A DNA stretch of 37,018 nt from Cyanophora paradoxa (GCA_004431415.1 QPMI01000585.1:1-37018); one strand, 5' to 3'; shown: positions 9,447-16,914, counted from the stretch's first letter. A program made the numbers and translations. The notes: generated from the sequence alone by a model not told the origin.

Positions 9447-10708
9447 TCTCTCCGGATCTCGGCTTTCTCCTCGGCCTCCAGGGATTTCTCAATTCTATCG
9501 CTCGCCTCTTTCAAATCGTCCGCTATCTTTTTCTCGGCCGCTGTCCTCATTTCGTTAAATTGCCGCTCCCTTGTCTTCAGCTCCTCTGCCAGTATTCTCA
9601 CCTGCTCGTCTGAGTAAACGATCGTTTTGTTATCTTTCTGCAGCTCTGCAATGTCCCTTTCGTACGCCTTCCGATCCCTGTAGTACTTTGCACCGCCTGC
9701 AATCAGGGCCGCGCCGAAGATTCCCGTTGTTGTACCAAGGATCGGCACGAGCGTACCCCCTCCGCCGCTCTCTCCGCCCGAGCCGCCGCCACCCGAGCCG
9801 CTGCTACCCCCGCCCCCTCCCACGGGCGTGCCACTGGAGCCCCCTCCACCCGTACCCCCGCCCCCTGTACTCCCACCCCCCGTACCCCCTCCACCCGTGC
9901 TCCCACCCCCTGTACCCCCGCCTCCCGTGCTTCCGCCGCCCGTACCCCCACCCGGAATCGCGCCCGGCACCTTGGGCCCGCCGATGATGTCGTCGTACAG
10001 GTGGCGGTGCGCCCAGTCCGTGATGTCGGCCTTCACATGCGGGTGCTTGACGAGGGTGTACCTCTCGTCGTGGAAGTGGTCCTTCAGCGCCCAGTTCTGC
10101 GTCTTCGCCCAGTCCGAGCGATCGGGGAGCACGTCGGGTGCCGTTGGGATGCGGCCCCCGCCCGTCGTCTCCGGCGTCTCGCCCGTCCTGTCGGCGCTCA
10201 GGGCGCGGATGTTCACCTTGAAGTGGTCGAACCACGCGAAAAACTCCTCCCTGTCGCGCCTGTACTGCTCGGGCTCCATGCTCGGCAGCGCCTGTCGGCT
10301 CCAGTAGATGTGGCGCAATGGGCCCGCGATGCGCTCGAGGGCGTTGTACCCGGGCCTCACGTCCCCCTCTGCGCCCTTTAGAGTCAGTTTCACGAGGTTC
10401 AGGGTGGCGTCCTTTGAGGTGACCGAGTTTGCGATTTTCACGTCGGCCGCCCTCTTGATAATGTTCCAGTCCACGCCCGTCTCGGTCGTCACGCCCCAAA
10501 GCCCCTTGATAATTGCGGTGAGGTCACCGTAATCGTCCAAGGTACCGACGGACGTCAGGAAATCGCTGTAGGTCGCGCCCTTGCGCAGCCGAATCTCGTC
10601 CGCGTAAATTCCCCTCACGCTCAGGCTCCCGTCTATCGCGAAGGCGCCGTTCAGCACCTCGTCCGGATTCGGGATGGCCATGCGCCAGGGGTCGTCGAGC
10701 ATCGACAT
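9416..10708 (-). CDS. N-terminal part of the giant fibre/coiled-coil protein, with Gly-Thr-Ser linker and membrane segment
   Basis: 430 residues from the ATG at 10708 to a TGA-type stop at 9416. Residues about 1-245 form a mixed domain ending with ADITDWAHRHLYDD. Residues about 249-293 are a linker of 10-residue GGGGTGGGST repeats. Residues about 317-337 (LVPILGTTTGIFGAALIAGG) could span a membrane. A Lys/Glu-rich coiled coil follows. At about 9447 the coiled coil continues without change of character in another frame (EADRIVENAIREAKEQ), and one missing base restores continuity, so this and 5643-9446 are probably one protein of nearly 1,700 residues. A true stop here, or a programmed shift, is less likely but possible. 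A late-type motif precedes the start. Confidence 0.7.
   Translation of the reverse strand: MSMLDDPWRMAIPNPDEVLNGAFAIDGSLSVRGIYADEIRLRKGATYSDFLTSVGTLDDYGDLTAIIKGLWGVTTETGVDWNIIKRAADVKIANSVTSKDATLNLVKLTLKGAEGDVRPGYNALERIAGPLRHIYWSRQALPSMEPEQYRRDREEFFAWFDHFKVNIRALSADRTGETPETTGGGRIPTAPDVLPDRSDWAKTQNWALKDHFHDERYTLVKHPHVKADITDWAHRHLYDDIIGGPKVPGAIPGGGTGGGSTGGGGTGGGSTGGGGTGGGSTGGGGTGGGGSSGTPVGGGGGSSGSGGGGSGGESGGGGTLVPILGTTTGIFGAALIAGGAKYYRDRKAYERDIAELQKDNKTIVYSDEQVRILAEELKTRERQFNEMRTAAEKKIADDLKEASDRIEKSLEAEEKAEIRRERPIGSWKTR
9830..9960 (-). repeat. 30-bp tandem repeats encoding GGGGTGGGST linker
   Basis: About four imperfect copies of a 30-bp unit, C-rich on the plus strand, encode alternating GGGGT and GGGST. 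It is a flexible low-complexity linker and a likely hotspot of length variation. Confidence 0.8.
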
Positions 10709-10710
10709 TT

Positions 10711-10733
10711 TATCCGCGAGAGAGAAAAATTAA
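10711..10733 (-). promoter_or_regulatory. Late-type promoter motif before the 10708 gene
   Basis: Minus-strand TTAATTTTTCTCTCTCGCGG precedes the ATG at 10708 and begins next to the stop of the upstream gene (10734). Confidence 0.5.
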
Positions 10734-11210
10734 CTAATGCTCCGCGTCCCACGTCCACTTCAGCTTGCCGCTCACCTCGCCCGTTGTCCAGCGGCCCACG
10801 GGCACCTGCCAGAAAACGTCGGCGTAGGGGTAATCGGGCCTGATAGTGATCTGCTCGTCACGCAGCCAGCGGTAGGCCTCGGAGGCATCGCGTATTTTCG
10901 GCTCCCAGTATTCCCCGCCCGCGCCGTTCGGCAGCGAGTACCCCTCCCTTGCTACCCGTACCCTGTAGAAGTGCTCGCCCGTTAGCGTGTCTACCCCCCT
11001 GTACTCGAATTCTACGATTAAGGCCAAGTCCTGCCATGCGCTCTCGCCGAGACGGATGTGACTGAGGCTGTGCAGCAGCCCGCATTTAATTGGACCAGAG
11101 GCGGTTACAAGATCGACTCTGTAAGTGAGGGGTGAGGGGTAGCCTGGCACGCCCGCAAAGGTGCGCGTCTTGACGCCCGAGCCCTTCCGCGGAAATATGA
11201 TCAGGCGCAT
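10734..11210 (-). CDS. Unknown 158-residue protein
   Basis: ATG at 11210, TAG at 10734-10736, one clean frame. The protein has alternating hydrophobic and polar stretches (IVEFEYRGVD, HFYRVRVAREGYSLP, ADVFWQVPVGRWTTG), suggesting a compact beta-rich fold. There is no membrane segment, signal peptide or zinc motif. It lies in a row of tightly packed minus-strand genes, each with its own late-type motif, between the giant fibre gene and a small beta-rich protein, so a virion role is plausible. No family recognised. Confidence 0.75.
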   Translation of the reverse strand: MRLIIFPRKGSGVKTRTFAGVPGYPSPLTYRVDLVTASGPIKCGLLHSLSHIRLGESAWQDLALIVEFEYRGVDTLTGEHFYRVRVAREGYSLPNGAGGEYWEPKIRDASEAYRWLRDEQITIRPDYPYADVFWQVPVGRWTTGEVSGKLKWTWDAEH

Positions 11211-11214
11211 TTAA

Positions 11215-11231
11215 GGGGGCCTGCGAAAATC
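11215..11231 (-). promoter_or_regulatory. Late-type promoter motif
   Basis: Minus-strand GATTTTCGCAGGCCCCC, five bases before the ATG at 11210. It overlaps the TAG stop of the upstream gene. Confidence 0.6.
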
Positions 11232-11680
11232 TATTTCGCAAAGGCCCAGAGGCCGAAGTTCTTGACGATGAAGGCGTTGTTCTTCTTGGTGGCGCCCGTG
11301 ATGTCGGTGAAGCGCACGCGCAGCTCCTGGAACTTGTCGTACGCGACGTAGTTCGGGCGCACGGCCATGGGCACCTCGAACCAGTAGAGGATGGTGTTCT
11401 CGAGGCCGTCGTGGCCCCACGTCGGGATCACGACCTTGTTGATGCACGAGTTCACGTTCGAGATGGTCGTGACGTTCAAGTCGGGCACGTCCATCAGCAG
11501 AACGTTGACGGTTTTCGCGGCGGTGGGGTCCGGAATCGCGGTCGTATCCAGCTCCAGGTAGACTCCCTTGATCTGCAGCGTGTCGATGTCGGCGGGGATC
11601 TGGTTCAGCCTGAGGCGCCAGAAGCCCTCGGAATCCTGCGTCTCTCCGTTCGACTGGACGTAGAGGTTGACGCAGGACAT
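11231..11680 (-). CDS. Beta-rich 149-residue protein, possible capsid accessory (penton?)
   Basis: ATG at 11680, TAG at 11231-11233, uninterrupted. The sequence alternates short hydrophobic strands with loops (GFWRLRLNQIP, IKGVYLELDTTAIPD, TVNVLLMDVPDLNV, TILYWFEVPM, FQELRVRFTDITG, NNAFIVKNFGLWAF). It has no membrane segment and few charged clusters. Size and strand pattern suit a single jelly-roll, as in penton or minor capsid proteins of related viruses, but this is inference from pattern only. Its promoter motif is one of the best matches to consensus, which fits a strongly expressed late structural protein. Confidence 0.7.
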   Translation of the reverse strand: MSCVNLYVQSNGETQDSEGFWRLRLNQIPADIDTLQIKGVYLELDTTAIPDPTAAKTVNVLLMDVPDLNVTTISNVNSCINKVVIPTWGHDGLENTILYWFEVPMAVRPNYVAYDKFQELRVRFTDITGATKKNNAFIVKNFGLWAFAK

Positions 11681-11690
11681 TATTTAGGAA

Positions 11691-11706
11691 GGGGCCTGAG
11701 AAATTA
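11691..11706 (-). promoter_or_regulatory. Late-type promoter motif (near-consensus)
   Basis: Minus-strand TAATTTCTCAGGCCCC, ten bases before the ATG at 11680. It overlaps the last codons of the upstream small membrane gene, so stop and promoter are fused. Confidence 0.7.
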
Positions 11707-11892
11707 TGCCTTCCTCAGGCCGTTGAGGAGGTAGGGCCCCACGAAGTAGTAGCCCGCGAACTGCGCGGCGAGGATCCGCACGAGGTAGTAGCGGGCGGGC
11801 GACATGTAGGCGACCGCGCCGAGGGTCAGCAGGCTGCCCAGGTAGCGGGAATCGCTGGTGATATCATCGAGGCTCGGGAGCATGGACGACAT
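11704..11892 (-). CDS. Small membrane protein (62 residues)
   Basis: ATG at 11892, TAA at 11704. Two hydrophobic stretches, about residues 17-30 (YLGSLLTLGAVAYM) and 36-58 (YYLVRILAAQFAGYYFVGPYLL), suggest one or two membrane passes with a short basic end (GLRKA). Small proteins of this kind are common in viruses with an internal lipid membrane beneath the capsid. Position among late genes supports a virion membrane role. No family recognised. Confidence 0.75.
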   Translation of the reverse strand: MSSMLPSLDDITSDSRYLGSLLTLGAVAYMSPARYYLVRILAAQFAGYYFVGPYLLNGLRKA

Positions 11893-11898
11893 TGTTAA

Positions 11899-11917
11899 GG
11901 GCCCATTCAGAAATTTA
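11899..11917 (-). promoter_or_regulatory. Late-type promoter motif
   Basis: Minus-strand TAAATTTCTGAATGGGCCC, six bases before the ATG at 11892. Its TAA is the stop codon of the upstream gene (11915-11917). Confidence 0.65.
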
Positions 11918-12565
11918 CTTGGGCATGAAGAAATTCCTCACCCGCTCCCCCTCCTCGTGCAGCGCCCACTGCAGCCGGTCGATGACGGCGGCCATCACGG
12001 GCGGGCTCGCGGCGGGGTTTTTCGCGTACGCCCTGGCGTCCTCTGCCATCTGGGGTGGTACTGCTCGACCCGCTTGGCGTAGCTCGCGATGGCGCGGCGG
12101 GTGCACCGATCCAGGTCAGCCGCCATTTCGGCCGGCTCCTTCGGCTGCTGCTGCTTCTTTCGCGCGTAAGTCCTAAGAAGCCAAGGGAACGCTGTGCTGG
12201 TGCTGGTGCTCGTACTGTTGCTGCTGCTGCCGGGGCAGGACGACGGAGCCTCTGCGCTGGGGGCTGTTGTCGCGGGAGTCTCCATTTCCCATGTTCTCTA
12301 GAAAAAAACGCGTACCGGTCTGCGTCATCTGGATGTCCACGTGGTGCGGGCCGATCGCCTGCACGCTCTCGCGCCTCTGCTGCTCGGGTGGGGGCTCGGG
12401 CTCGGGCTCGCCGCGACGCACGACCCTCAGGGCCGCCGCCTTCAGGGCGCCCAGCACGGTGTTGGGACGCACGCGCTCCGTGCCGCCCAGGAGCTCGGAA
12501 ACCAGGAAGAGCGCGCCGCAGATTACGGTGATGACGTCCGAGTGGGTGCATGCCCCCTCGAACAT
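11915..12565 (-). CDS. Membrane-anchored protein with Gln/His-rich middle (two frameshifts)
   Basis: Starts at the ATG at 12565 with a short N-terminus and a membrane segment (DVITVICGALFLVSELLGG, about residues 9-27). It then has an Arg/Glu/Pro-rich region and a Gln/His-rich tract (QQQQQYEHQHQHSV). A stop near 12173 is followed at once by coding sequence in another frame (YARKKQQQPKEPAEMAADLD), and a missing C in a CCCC run near 12058 leads to the last segment (ALHEEGERVRNFFMPK, TAA 11915-11917). Joined, the protein is about 215 residues with a helical C-terminus. Alternatively there are two genes: a 130-residue one (12173-12565) and a short one downstream, but no promoter motif lies between. 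Unknown function; probable virion membrane protein. Confidence 0.55.
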
Positions 12566-12570
12566 CTTGC

Positions 12571-12590
12571 GGGCGCGTCAGAACAATTAC
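12571..12590 (-). promoter_or_regulatory. Late-type promoter motif (variant)
   Basis: Minus-strand GTAATTGTTCTGACGCGCCC, five bases before the ATG at 12565. Its first TAA is the stop of the HUH gene upstream. Confidence 0.55.
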
Positions 12591-14617
12591 CCGCTACCCC
12601 TGCCCCTTCCGCGCCCCTTGCCCTTTCCGCGCCCTCGGCCCCTGGCCCTCAGATCGCCGATTTCCGCGGCCTGCGGCGCAAAGCGGGGGTCGTCCGCCTG
12701 GCCGGCGTCCGCTTGGAAAATCGTGAAGAGGTACCCGTCCGTGTTGTTGTCGGTGTTGTTCGTGTTTCGCGCGTGCGACCACTCTTTCAGTAAATCGCGC
12801 CTCTGCTTGTCGGGCAGCGTCTTCGAGAGGTACTCCTGCAGCTTGCTCGCGTAATTTTCCTCCGGAATCAGCGACGCAAGGACGGTGGGCGGATCTTTCC
12901 CCATGCCTATCTTCTCTTCCGTCAGCATGCGCTCGAGCTCTGCGATTTCCACCATCGTATCGATGCTCGGCTGCGGTCCTGCCTCTGCTCTCTTCTGGTC
13001 TACGAGGCGCTGCCCGGCCGCTGTGAATTTCGCGGACAGAATTTGGTGCAGCCGCTCGTACACCGTCGTGGTGCCCGGCTCCTTCTCCTTGAGCAGCACC
13101 ACCCAGTCGTAATTCGCCCACAGCACCTGCAAATTCGATATGTGATCGATCGTCACCAGCACGTGGGCGTGCAGCGCCCCGTCCGTCGGCCCCACCTCCA
13201 CGCCCCCTTGCACGCGAATTCCGATGATTGCGTTGGCGTACGTGTCGTCCTTGTACTTGCCGTTCTCCTCCTTCAAATTGAAGCGGATGAACTTGTAGAA
13301 TTCTGCGTCCGAGAGCACCTCTGCGAGGCTGTCGCGCAGCGCCGCCGCCTCGAATTCTCGCGCCTCTCCCAGGCGCTTGTGTGTGTTGAAGAGCACCCAG
13401 TAGCGCGACTGGCGCGCCTGTCGTATGTCGTACCGCGTGCTTCCGTCGGGGTTCTTTTTGTTGAGGATGAAGACCGACCGCCCCGTCTCGCTGATTTCCG
13501 TGATCACCTTCTCGAGCGCCTCCAGCCCGTTTGCCTGCGCCGCCTGCAGTCCCGTTTTCGCCTTCTCTATGTTCTGCTTCACCTCTTGCGCGTCCGCGAA
13601 GGTTGCCATTAAATCTTCCATGCTCGGCGCCACGATTTTCGCCTTTCTGATTTTCGACTGTGCGGAGTTGGGCTCGATGACGGACGATCCGAAGTCAGCG
13701 GCCGTATCCTTTGCCTTTTTCGTGGTCTTTGGCTTCGGCCCGCCGAGCACGCTCTCGACCATGTGGTCGCGCGTCTGCTTGGAGACGGTGGCCGTGTCGC
13801 CCCTCTTTCGCCTCTGCAGGCCCAAGATCACGAGCAGGCCCTTGTTGCCGAGCAACGTGACGCACTTCTGGCAGAGCCACGAGTTTCTGGGCGACACCGT
13901 GGGCACCTGCGCCGGCTTCTTGTCCTTGATGAGGGGGTACGGCTCCTGGCCCTTTTTCTTTCCCTTGCCGTTTTGCTTGGCTGCCCACGCGTTTGCCTTC
14001 TCTATGACTGCAATGTACTCTTCGTACACGGCATCCTTCCTCGCCTGCGCTGCCTCCCTCGCGGCGATTTTCTCTGGCGTGTTGGCCCCCTTGGCGCTCG
14101 GCACGGGTGTGGCCTCGTACATGAGGCGAAGGCAGCGGTAGCAGATCGGCGGCGATTTCTGCGCGCTCTGGTACGTGCGCGGTATGGCGCGCAGTCGCTC
14201 CTCGGGGAGTTTATCGTACTCGATTTCGCTGTGGATGCTCCAGAGGGTCGCGGGCTCGTGGTATGATTTATCAAGCAGCGATGGGAGCATCTGAACTTCT
14301 TTGGTGGCCGAGAGCTTGATGTAATCGGATATGCTCTTCTGCTGCTGGAATATGCCATCCTCGCCCTGCACCAGCACGTATCGCTTCGGAATCTCAACGA
14401 CGGGCGTCTCGAGCTCGTCCACGCCGGTATCGGGCGCGTTTCCCTTTGCCTTTCCCTTTCCCTTCCCCTTGCCCTTGCCCTTCGGCTTAGGCTCCGGCTC
14501 CTCTTCCTCTTCCTCCTCTTCTTCCTCTGACTCGGAGGACGGGGACGTGGGCTCCTCTTCCTCTGACTCGCTCGAGCTCTCTGGCTTCTTCTTGCGGCCT
14601 CGGCGCTTCGGAGGCAT
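12587..14617 (-). CDS. HUH endonuclease-like protein 1 (long form with zinc and basic/acidic extensions)
   Basis: 676 residues, ATG at 14617, uninterrupted. The C-terminal half has the HUH signature: His-Ala-His at 483-485 (GALHAHVLVT) and a YxxK motif at 596-599 (EYLSKTL), plus a possible motif I near YWVLFNTHKR (406-415). HUH proteins nick DNA through the Tyr, stay covalently bound to the 5' end, and start rolling-circle replication. The N-terminus is Lys/Arg then Ser/Glu-rich, with a Lys-Gly repeat at about 44-60 and CxxC pairs at 159/162 and 249/252 that may bind zinc. The C-terminus ends in RGRGKGKGRGRG, a nucleic-acid or nucleolar type tail. The neighbouring gene is a shorter paralogue. 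Because no DNA polymerase is encoded, this is a good candidate initiator recruiting host enzymes in the nucleus. Confidence 0.75.
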   Translation of the reverse strand: MPPKRRGRKKKPESSSESEEEEPTSPSSESEEEEEEEEEEPEPKPKGKGKGKGKGKAKGNAPDTGVDELETPVVEIPKRYVLVQGEDGIFQQQKSISDYIKLSATKEVQMLPSLLDKSYHEPATLWSIHSEIEYDKLPEERLRAIPRTYQSAQKSPPICYRCLRLMYEATPVPSAKGANTPEKIAAREAAQARKDAVYEEYIAVIEKANAWAAKQNGKGKKKGQEPYPLIKDKKPAQVPTVSPRNSWLCQKCVTLLGNKGLLVILGLQRRKRGDTATVSKQTRDHMVESVLGGPKPKTTKKAKDTAADFGSSVIEPNSAQSKIRKAKIVAPSMEDLMATFADAQEVKQNIEKAKTGLQAAQANGLEALEKVITEISETGRSVFILNKKNPDGSTRYDIRQARQSRYWVLFNTHKRLGEAREFEAAALRDSLAEVLSDAEFYKFIRFNLKEENGKYKDDTYANAIIGIRVQGGVEVGPTDGALHAHVLVTIDHISNLQVLWANYDWVVLLKEKEPGTTTVYERLHQILSAKFTAAGQRLVDQKRAEAGPQPSIDTMVEIAELERMLTEEKIGMGKDPPTVLASLIPEENYASKLQEYLSKTLPDKQRRDLLKEWSHARNTNNTDNNTDGYLFTIFQADAGQADDPRFAPQAAEIGDLRARGRGRGKGKGRGRGRGSG

Positions 14618-14624
14618 ATTTATT

Positions 14625-14644
14625 GGACACGAGAAAAAATTTAC
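14625..14644 (-). promoter_or_regulatory. Late-type promoter motif
   Basis: Minus-strand GTAAATTTTTTCTCGTGTCC, seven bases before the ATG at 14617. The TAA is the stop of the upstream HUH gene. Confidence 0.6.
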
Positions 14645-15483
14645 ACGAGCTTTACAGCGCCCGTCTCGAGGGCCTCTACCGTCTTCGTAATGTACAGCTG
14701 CAGCAGATCCTTAAGGTTGCTCTGCGGCAGCAATTTTACGTCTACGTGCATCTGCCTGGCGGTTTCTCGCTTCCTGTAGCCCGTCTCCTTGCCCGTCCAC
14801 TGCATGCCGAGGGCGTCCTTTCTCCGTATCGGTCGCACCGCCGTCTTCTGGTACTCCTCCCCGAACCAGTCGTCCTTGTAGAAATTCGGCAGGCCGCCCT
14901 GCCCCTCCGTTTGCATGAACTTGATGAGGAAATCCGACGCCCGCTTGCCGTCGAATTGCACGCGCGAGTAGTGCACCAGCGTGAGCAGGATGTGCGCGTG
15001 GAGCCGCCCCGACCGCGGCCCGTACTCGATGCCGATGTTCGCGTTGCCCTTCTCCACGTGCGTGTCGTACTGGTCGGACTTGAAATCGAAGCCCTTGGGG
15101 TTCGCCTTGTCGGGGTACACCCCCATCTTTATGCACCGCGCCAGCTGCCTGTCGTCGTAGAAGAGGGCCTCCAGCCCCCTGTGAAAGGCGTCCTGCACCT
15201 TGGAGCCTTCTCCCCTGCTCCGCGGCTTGTAGTTGGTCTGGATGGTGATCATGAAATTCGACTCGCGCTGGGGCCGATCCTCTCCGTTCAGTTTCCTCAC
15301 GGGCGCCGCGTCCAGCACCTTCTGGAACCACGTCTTGTCGGGTGCCAGCACCTTGTCGTTGATGTTGCCCACTACGATGTGAGTCTCTACCCGGGAGCGG
15401 CCGGAGGCGTCCATGCGGAGGTGCGGGTTCGGGGCTCGGGCTTGCCTGTTTGCTGCCACGCCCCTCGCGATGAGGTTGAGCAT
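14641..15483 (-). CDS. HUH endonuclease-like protein 2 (short form)
   Basis: 280 residues from the ATG at 15483 (MLNLIARGVAANRQ), chosen because it follows a promoter motif. The frame is open further upstream to a GTG at 15561, but that part has no ATG. It has all three Rep-type motifs: a beta-strand motif I (NFMITIQTN, about 76-84), His-Ala-His at 162-164 (GRLHAHILLTL), and YxxK at 264-267 (LYITKTV). The HAH flanks (IGIEYGPRSGRLHAHI) align with the first protein (VEVGPTDGALHAHV), so the two are paralogues. The sequence is compact, resembling a minimal Rep nuclease domain without fused helicase. It may work with the separate SF3 helicase at the right end. One copy could be the initiator and the other a terminator, resolvase or regulator. 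Confidence 0.78.
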   Translation of the reverse strand: MLNLIARGVAANRQARAPNPHLRMDASGRSRVETHIVVGNINDKVLAPDKTWFQKVLDAAPVRKLNGEDRPQRESNFMITIQTNYKPRSRGEGSKVQDAFHRGLEALFYDDRQLARCIKMGVYPDKANPKGFDFKSDQYDTHVEKGNANIGIEYGPRSGRLHAHILLTLVHYSRVQFDGKRASDFLIKFMQTEGQGGLPNFYKDDWFGEEYQKTAVRPIRRKDALGMQWTGKETGYRKRETARQMHVDVKLLPQSNLKDLLQLYITKTVEALETGAVKLV

Positions 15484-15490
15484 GTCAAAC

Positions 15491-15508
15491 CAAGGCCTAG
15501 AAAATTTT
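15491..15508 (-). promoter_or_regulatory. Late-type promoter motif
   Basis: Minus-strand AAAATTTTCTAGGCCTTG, followed eight bases later by the ATG at 15483. It supports that start over the longer GTG reading. Confidence 0.6.
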
Positions 15509-15558
15509 CCGAGGCTGGGGTGAGCTTCCACGTGGGGCCCCGGGGTACGTCCGCACCT

Positions 15559-15597
15559 CACCTGAGCACCACCTGAGCCTCACATGAATCACCTGAG
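15559..15597 (+). promoter_or_regulatory. Three CACCTGAG elements at the start of the VLTF3 region
   Basis: CACCTGAG occurs at 15559-15566, 15570-15577 and 15590-15597. The region has no late-type motif. The same element clusters near 27.2, 27.6, 28.2 and 29.1 kb. Since VLTF3-type factors switch on late genes, a different (early or intermediate) promoter type here would make sense. Confidence 0.5.
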
Positions 15598-16219
15598 CAA
15601 CGCCTTCTGTCACATCTGCGGGCTCACCTGCGGTTGGGACCCACTCGATTGCGCGAAGCCCGTTTGCCACTTCTGCAAGGGAATAGCCCAGCTGCGGTAC
15701 GAGGACTCGGAGGAATGGCAGACTCTGGCGAAATCGATCTCCTCCTCCGAAACTTCGAGCAGATCCAGCGCTACGGCGCCATCCTTCACGACGAGGGGGA
15801 CCCAGACTTCGACACTCCGGCACCGTACCCCGCCGCCGCCGCCGCCATCGCCAACTCCTACCTCGGGGCCGGAGAGCGCCCCCGCAAGCGCAACCGCCGC
15901 ACCCAAGGCCCCCAAGGCGAAGCCGCTGTCCCCTGCGGAAATTGCGGCTCTACCGCCCTCGTTGGTGTTCACCTGGATGGGGATCTGGTTTGCCAAGGCT
16001 GCGGTCTGGTCCTGGATTTTTATTATCCGGACCATCAACCCCTGGCTGTCAGCGAGCTCCACAGCAACTACCTGCGGAAGTACCACGTATCTGAGCGACT
16101 TAAGCAGCACTGCCTGGAGGATTCTCCGGTACCCGAGGACGTGCTGGCAGCTATTGCGAAGCGCATGGCGGGGAAGGAGTGGAGCAAAGACAATATCCGC
16201 CAAGTTCTCCGGGCTCTGA
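15584..16219 (+). CDS. Zinc-finger ORF overlapping the VLTF3 gene (real first part, doubtful second part)
   Basis: An ATG at 15584 opens a 211-residue frame. Its first 45 residues look real: two metal-type clusters, FCHICGLTC and VCHFCKG, then LRYEDSEEW. From 15715 the same DNA encodes VLTF3 in another frame. Beyond that point this frame gives Ser/Pro/Ala-rich sequence and one hydrophobic stretch (WMGIWFAKAAVWSWIFII), probably a shadow of the VLTF3 zinc ribbon. Two readings are possible: a separate small zinc-finger protein overlapping VLTF3, or an N-terminal zinc domain of VLTF3 itself joined by a single-base slip near 15710. I favour neither strongly. Confidence 0.4.
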   Translation: MNHLSNAFCHICGLTCGWDPLDCAKPVCHFCKGIAQLRYEDSEEWQTLAKSISSSETSSRSSATAPSFTTRGTQTSTLRHRTPPPPPPSPTPTSGPESAPASATAAPKAPKAKPLSPAEIAALPPSLVFTWMGIWFAKAAVWSWIFIIRTINPWLSASSTATTCGSTTYLSDLSSTAWRILRYPRTCWQLLRSAWRGRSGAKTISAKFSGL

Positions 16220-16545
16220 AGCAGCAGAAGTACATCGAGCGCTGGGCGCAGATCAAGTGGCGCATCACGGGCGAGCGCCCGCCTCCGATGAGCGCGGAGG
16301 ACATGGACCGGGTGCAGGAGATGTTCGCCCTGGTGGAGGTCCCCTTCAGCATCTTCAAGTCGCAGGGCAGGAAGAACATGCTCAACTACAACTACGTCTT
16401 CAGGCAGATTTTCGTGCTGCTAGATTTGCCCCAGCACCTCCCCTTTTTCCCCTTGCTCAAGAGCAGGCAGAAACTCTCGGAGTTAGATTCGATTTGGAAC
16501 AGGATCTGCGAGTACAACGACTGGCATTTCTTTCCTACTCTTTAG
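15715..16545 (+). CDS. VLTF3-like late transcription factor
   Basis: 276 residues from the ATG at 15715 (MADSGEIDLLLRNFEQIQ); a longer in-frame start near 15634 gives unlikely sequence. A zinc ribbon at Cys74, Cys77, Cys93 and Cys96 (CGNCGS and CQGCG) is followed by FYYPD and a helical C-terminal half (YHVSERLKQH, RQVLRALKQQKYIERW, LLDLPQHLPFFPLLKSRQ). This is the layout of the poxvirus VLTF3 family of late transcription factors, a hallmark of nucleocytoplasmic viruses. It probably directs transcription from the shared TTTCT-NAG promoters; no viral RNA polymerase is visible, so it would act on the host enzyme. Its 3' end overlaps the opposing gene by 11 bp. Confidence 0.85.
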   Translation: MADSGEIDLLLRNFEQIQRYGAILHDEGDPDFDTPAPYPAAAAAIANSYLGAGERPRKRNRRTQGPQGEAAVPCGNCGSTALVGVHLDGDLVCQGCGLVLDFYYPDHQPLAVSELHSNYLRKYHVSERLKQHCLEDSPVPEDVLAAIAKRMAGKEWSKDNIRQVLRALKQQKYIERWAQIKWRITGERPPPMSAEDMDRVQEMFALVEVPFSIFKSQGRKNMLNYNYVFRQIFVLLDLPQHLPFFPLLKSRQKLSELDSIWNRICEYNDWHFFPTL

Positions 16546-16879
16546 TGATCGCGGCGGCCTTCCGCTCGAGCGCCTGCTTGATTCCGAAGCTAGCGCTGGT
16601 AGCCTTGATTAGCATGTTCGTCTGCCCGTGTGTAAATCCGAGGATGAACATAATTCCGCCCGTGGGGTCGTCGTCGAAAAACTTGAGGGTGAGCACGTAT
16701 TTCGAGAGCAGGCCGAGGGAGAGGCCGTTGACGGCGACCTGCGCGGCGAGCTCGGCCGCGTGGCCCGTCCTGTTTTCGCCTTCGTGCGAGGAGAAGGCGG
16801 CGTCGATGAGGGAGCCGGATGCCAGGCCGAGGGCGTACTGCACGATAGCCTGGGAGAGCCCTAGGAGCACCTTTGACAT
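16535..16879 (-). CDS. Multi-pass small membrane protein (114 residues)
   Basis: ATG at 16879, TAG at 16535-16537. Hydrophobic stretches at about residues 4-26 (VLLGLSQAIVQYALGLASG), 43-65 (AAQVAVNGLSLGLLSKYVLTL) and 73-92 (GGIMFILGFTHGQ) are separated by polar loops, suggesting two or three membrane passes. No family recognised. It has a near-consensus late motif and lies between VLTF3 (convergent, 11-bp overlap) and an acidic protein. A virion inner-membrane protein is likely, but this is inference. Confidence 0.75.
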   Translation of the reverse strand: MSKVLLGLSQAIVQYALGLASGSLIDAAFSSHEGENRTGHAAELAAQVAVNGLSLGLLSKYVLTLKFFDDDPTGGIMFILGFTHGQTNMLIKATSASFGIKQALERKAAAITKE

Positions 16880-16885
16880 TTTCCT

Positions 16886-16905
16886 GGGGCCTCGGAAATT
16901 TTTAA
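16886..16905 (-). promoter_or_regulatory. Late-type promoter motif
   Basis: Minus-strand TTAAAAATTTCCGAGGCCCC, six bases before the ATG at 16879. Confidence 0.65.
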
Positions 16906-16914
16906 GGGGCGCGC

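Noticed and set aside
9804-10499. Long Gly/Arg-rich frames opposite or beside the linker gene
   Set aside because: They are shifted translations of the GC-rich fibre gene with no start support or sensible composition.
15634-15714. A longer VLTF3 start upstream of 15715
   Set aside because: The upstream residues look like a shadow of the zinc-finger frame and lack an ATG.
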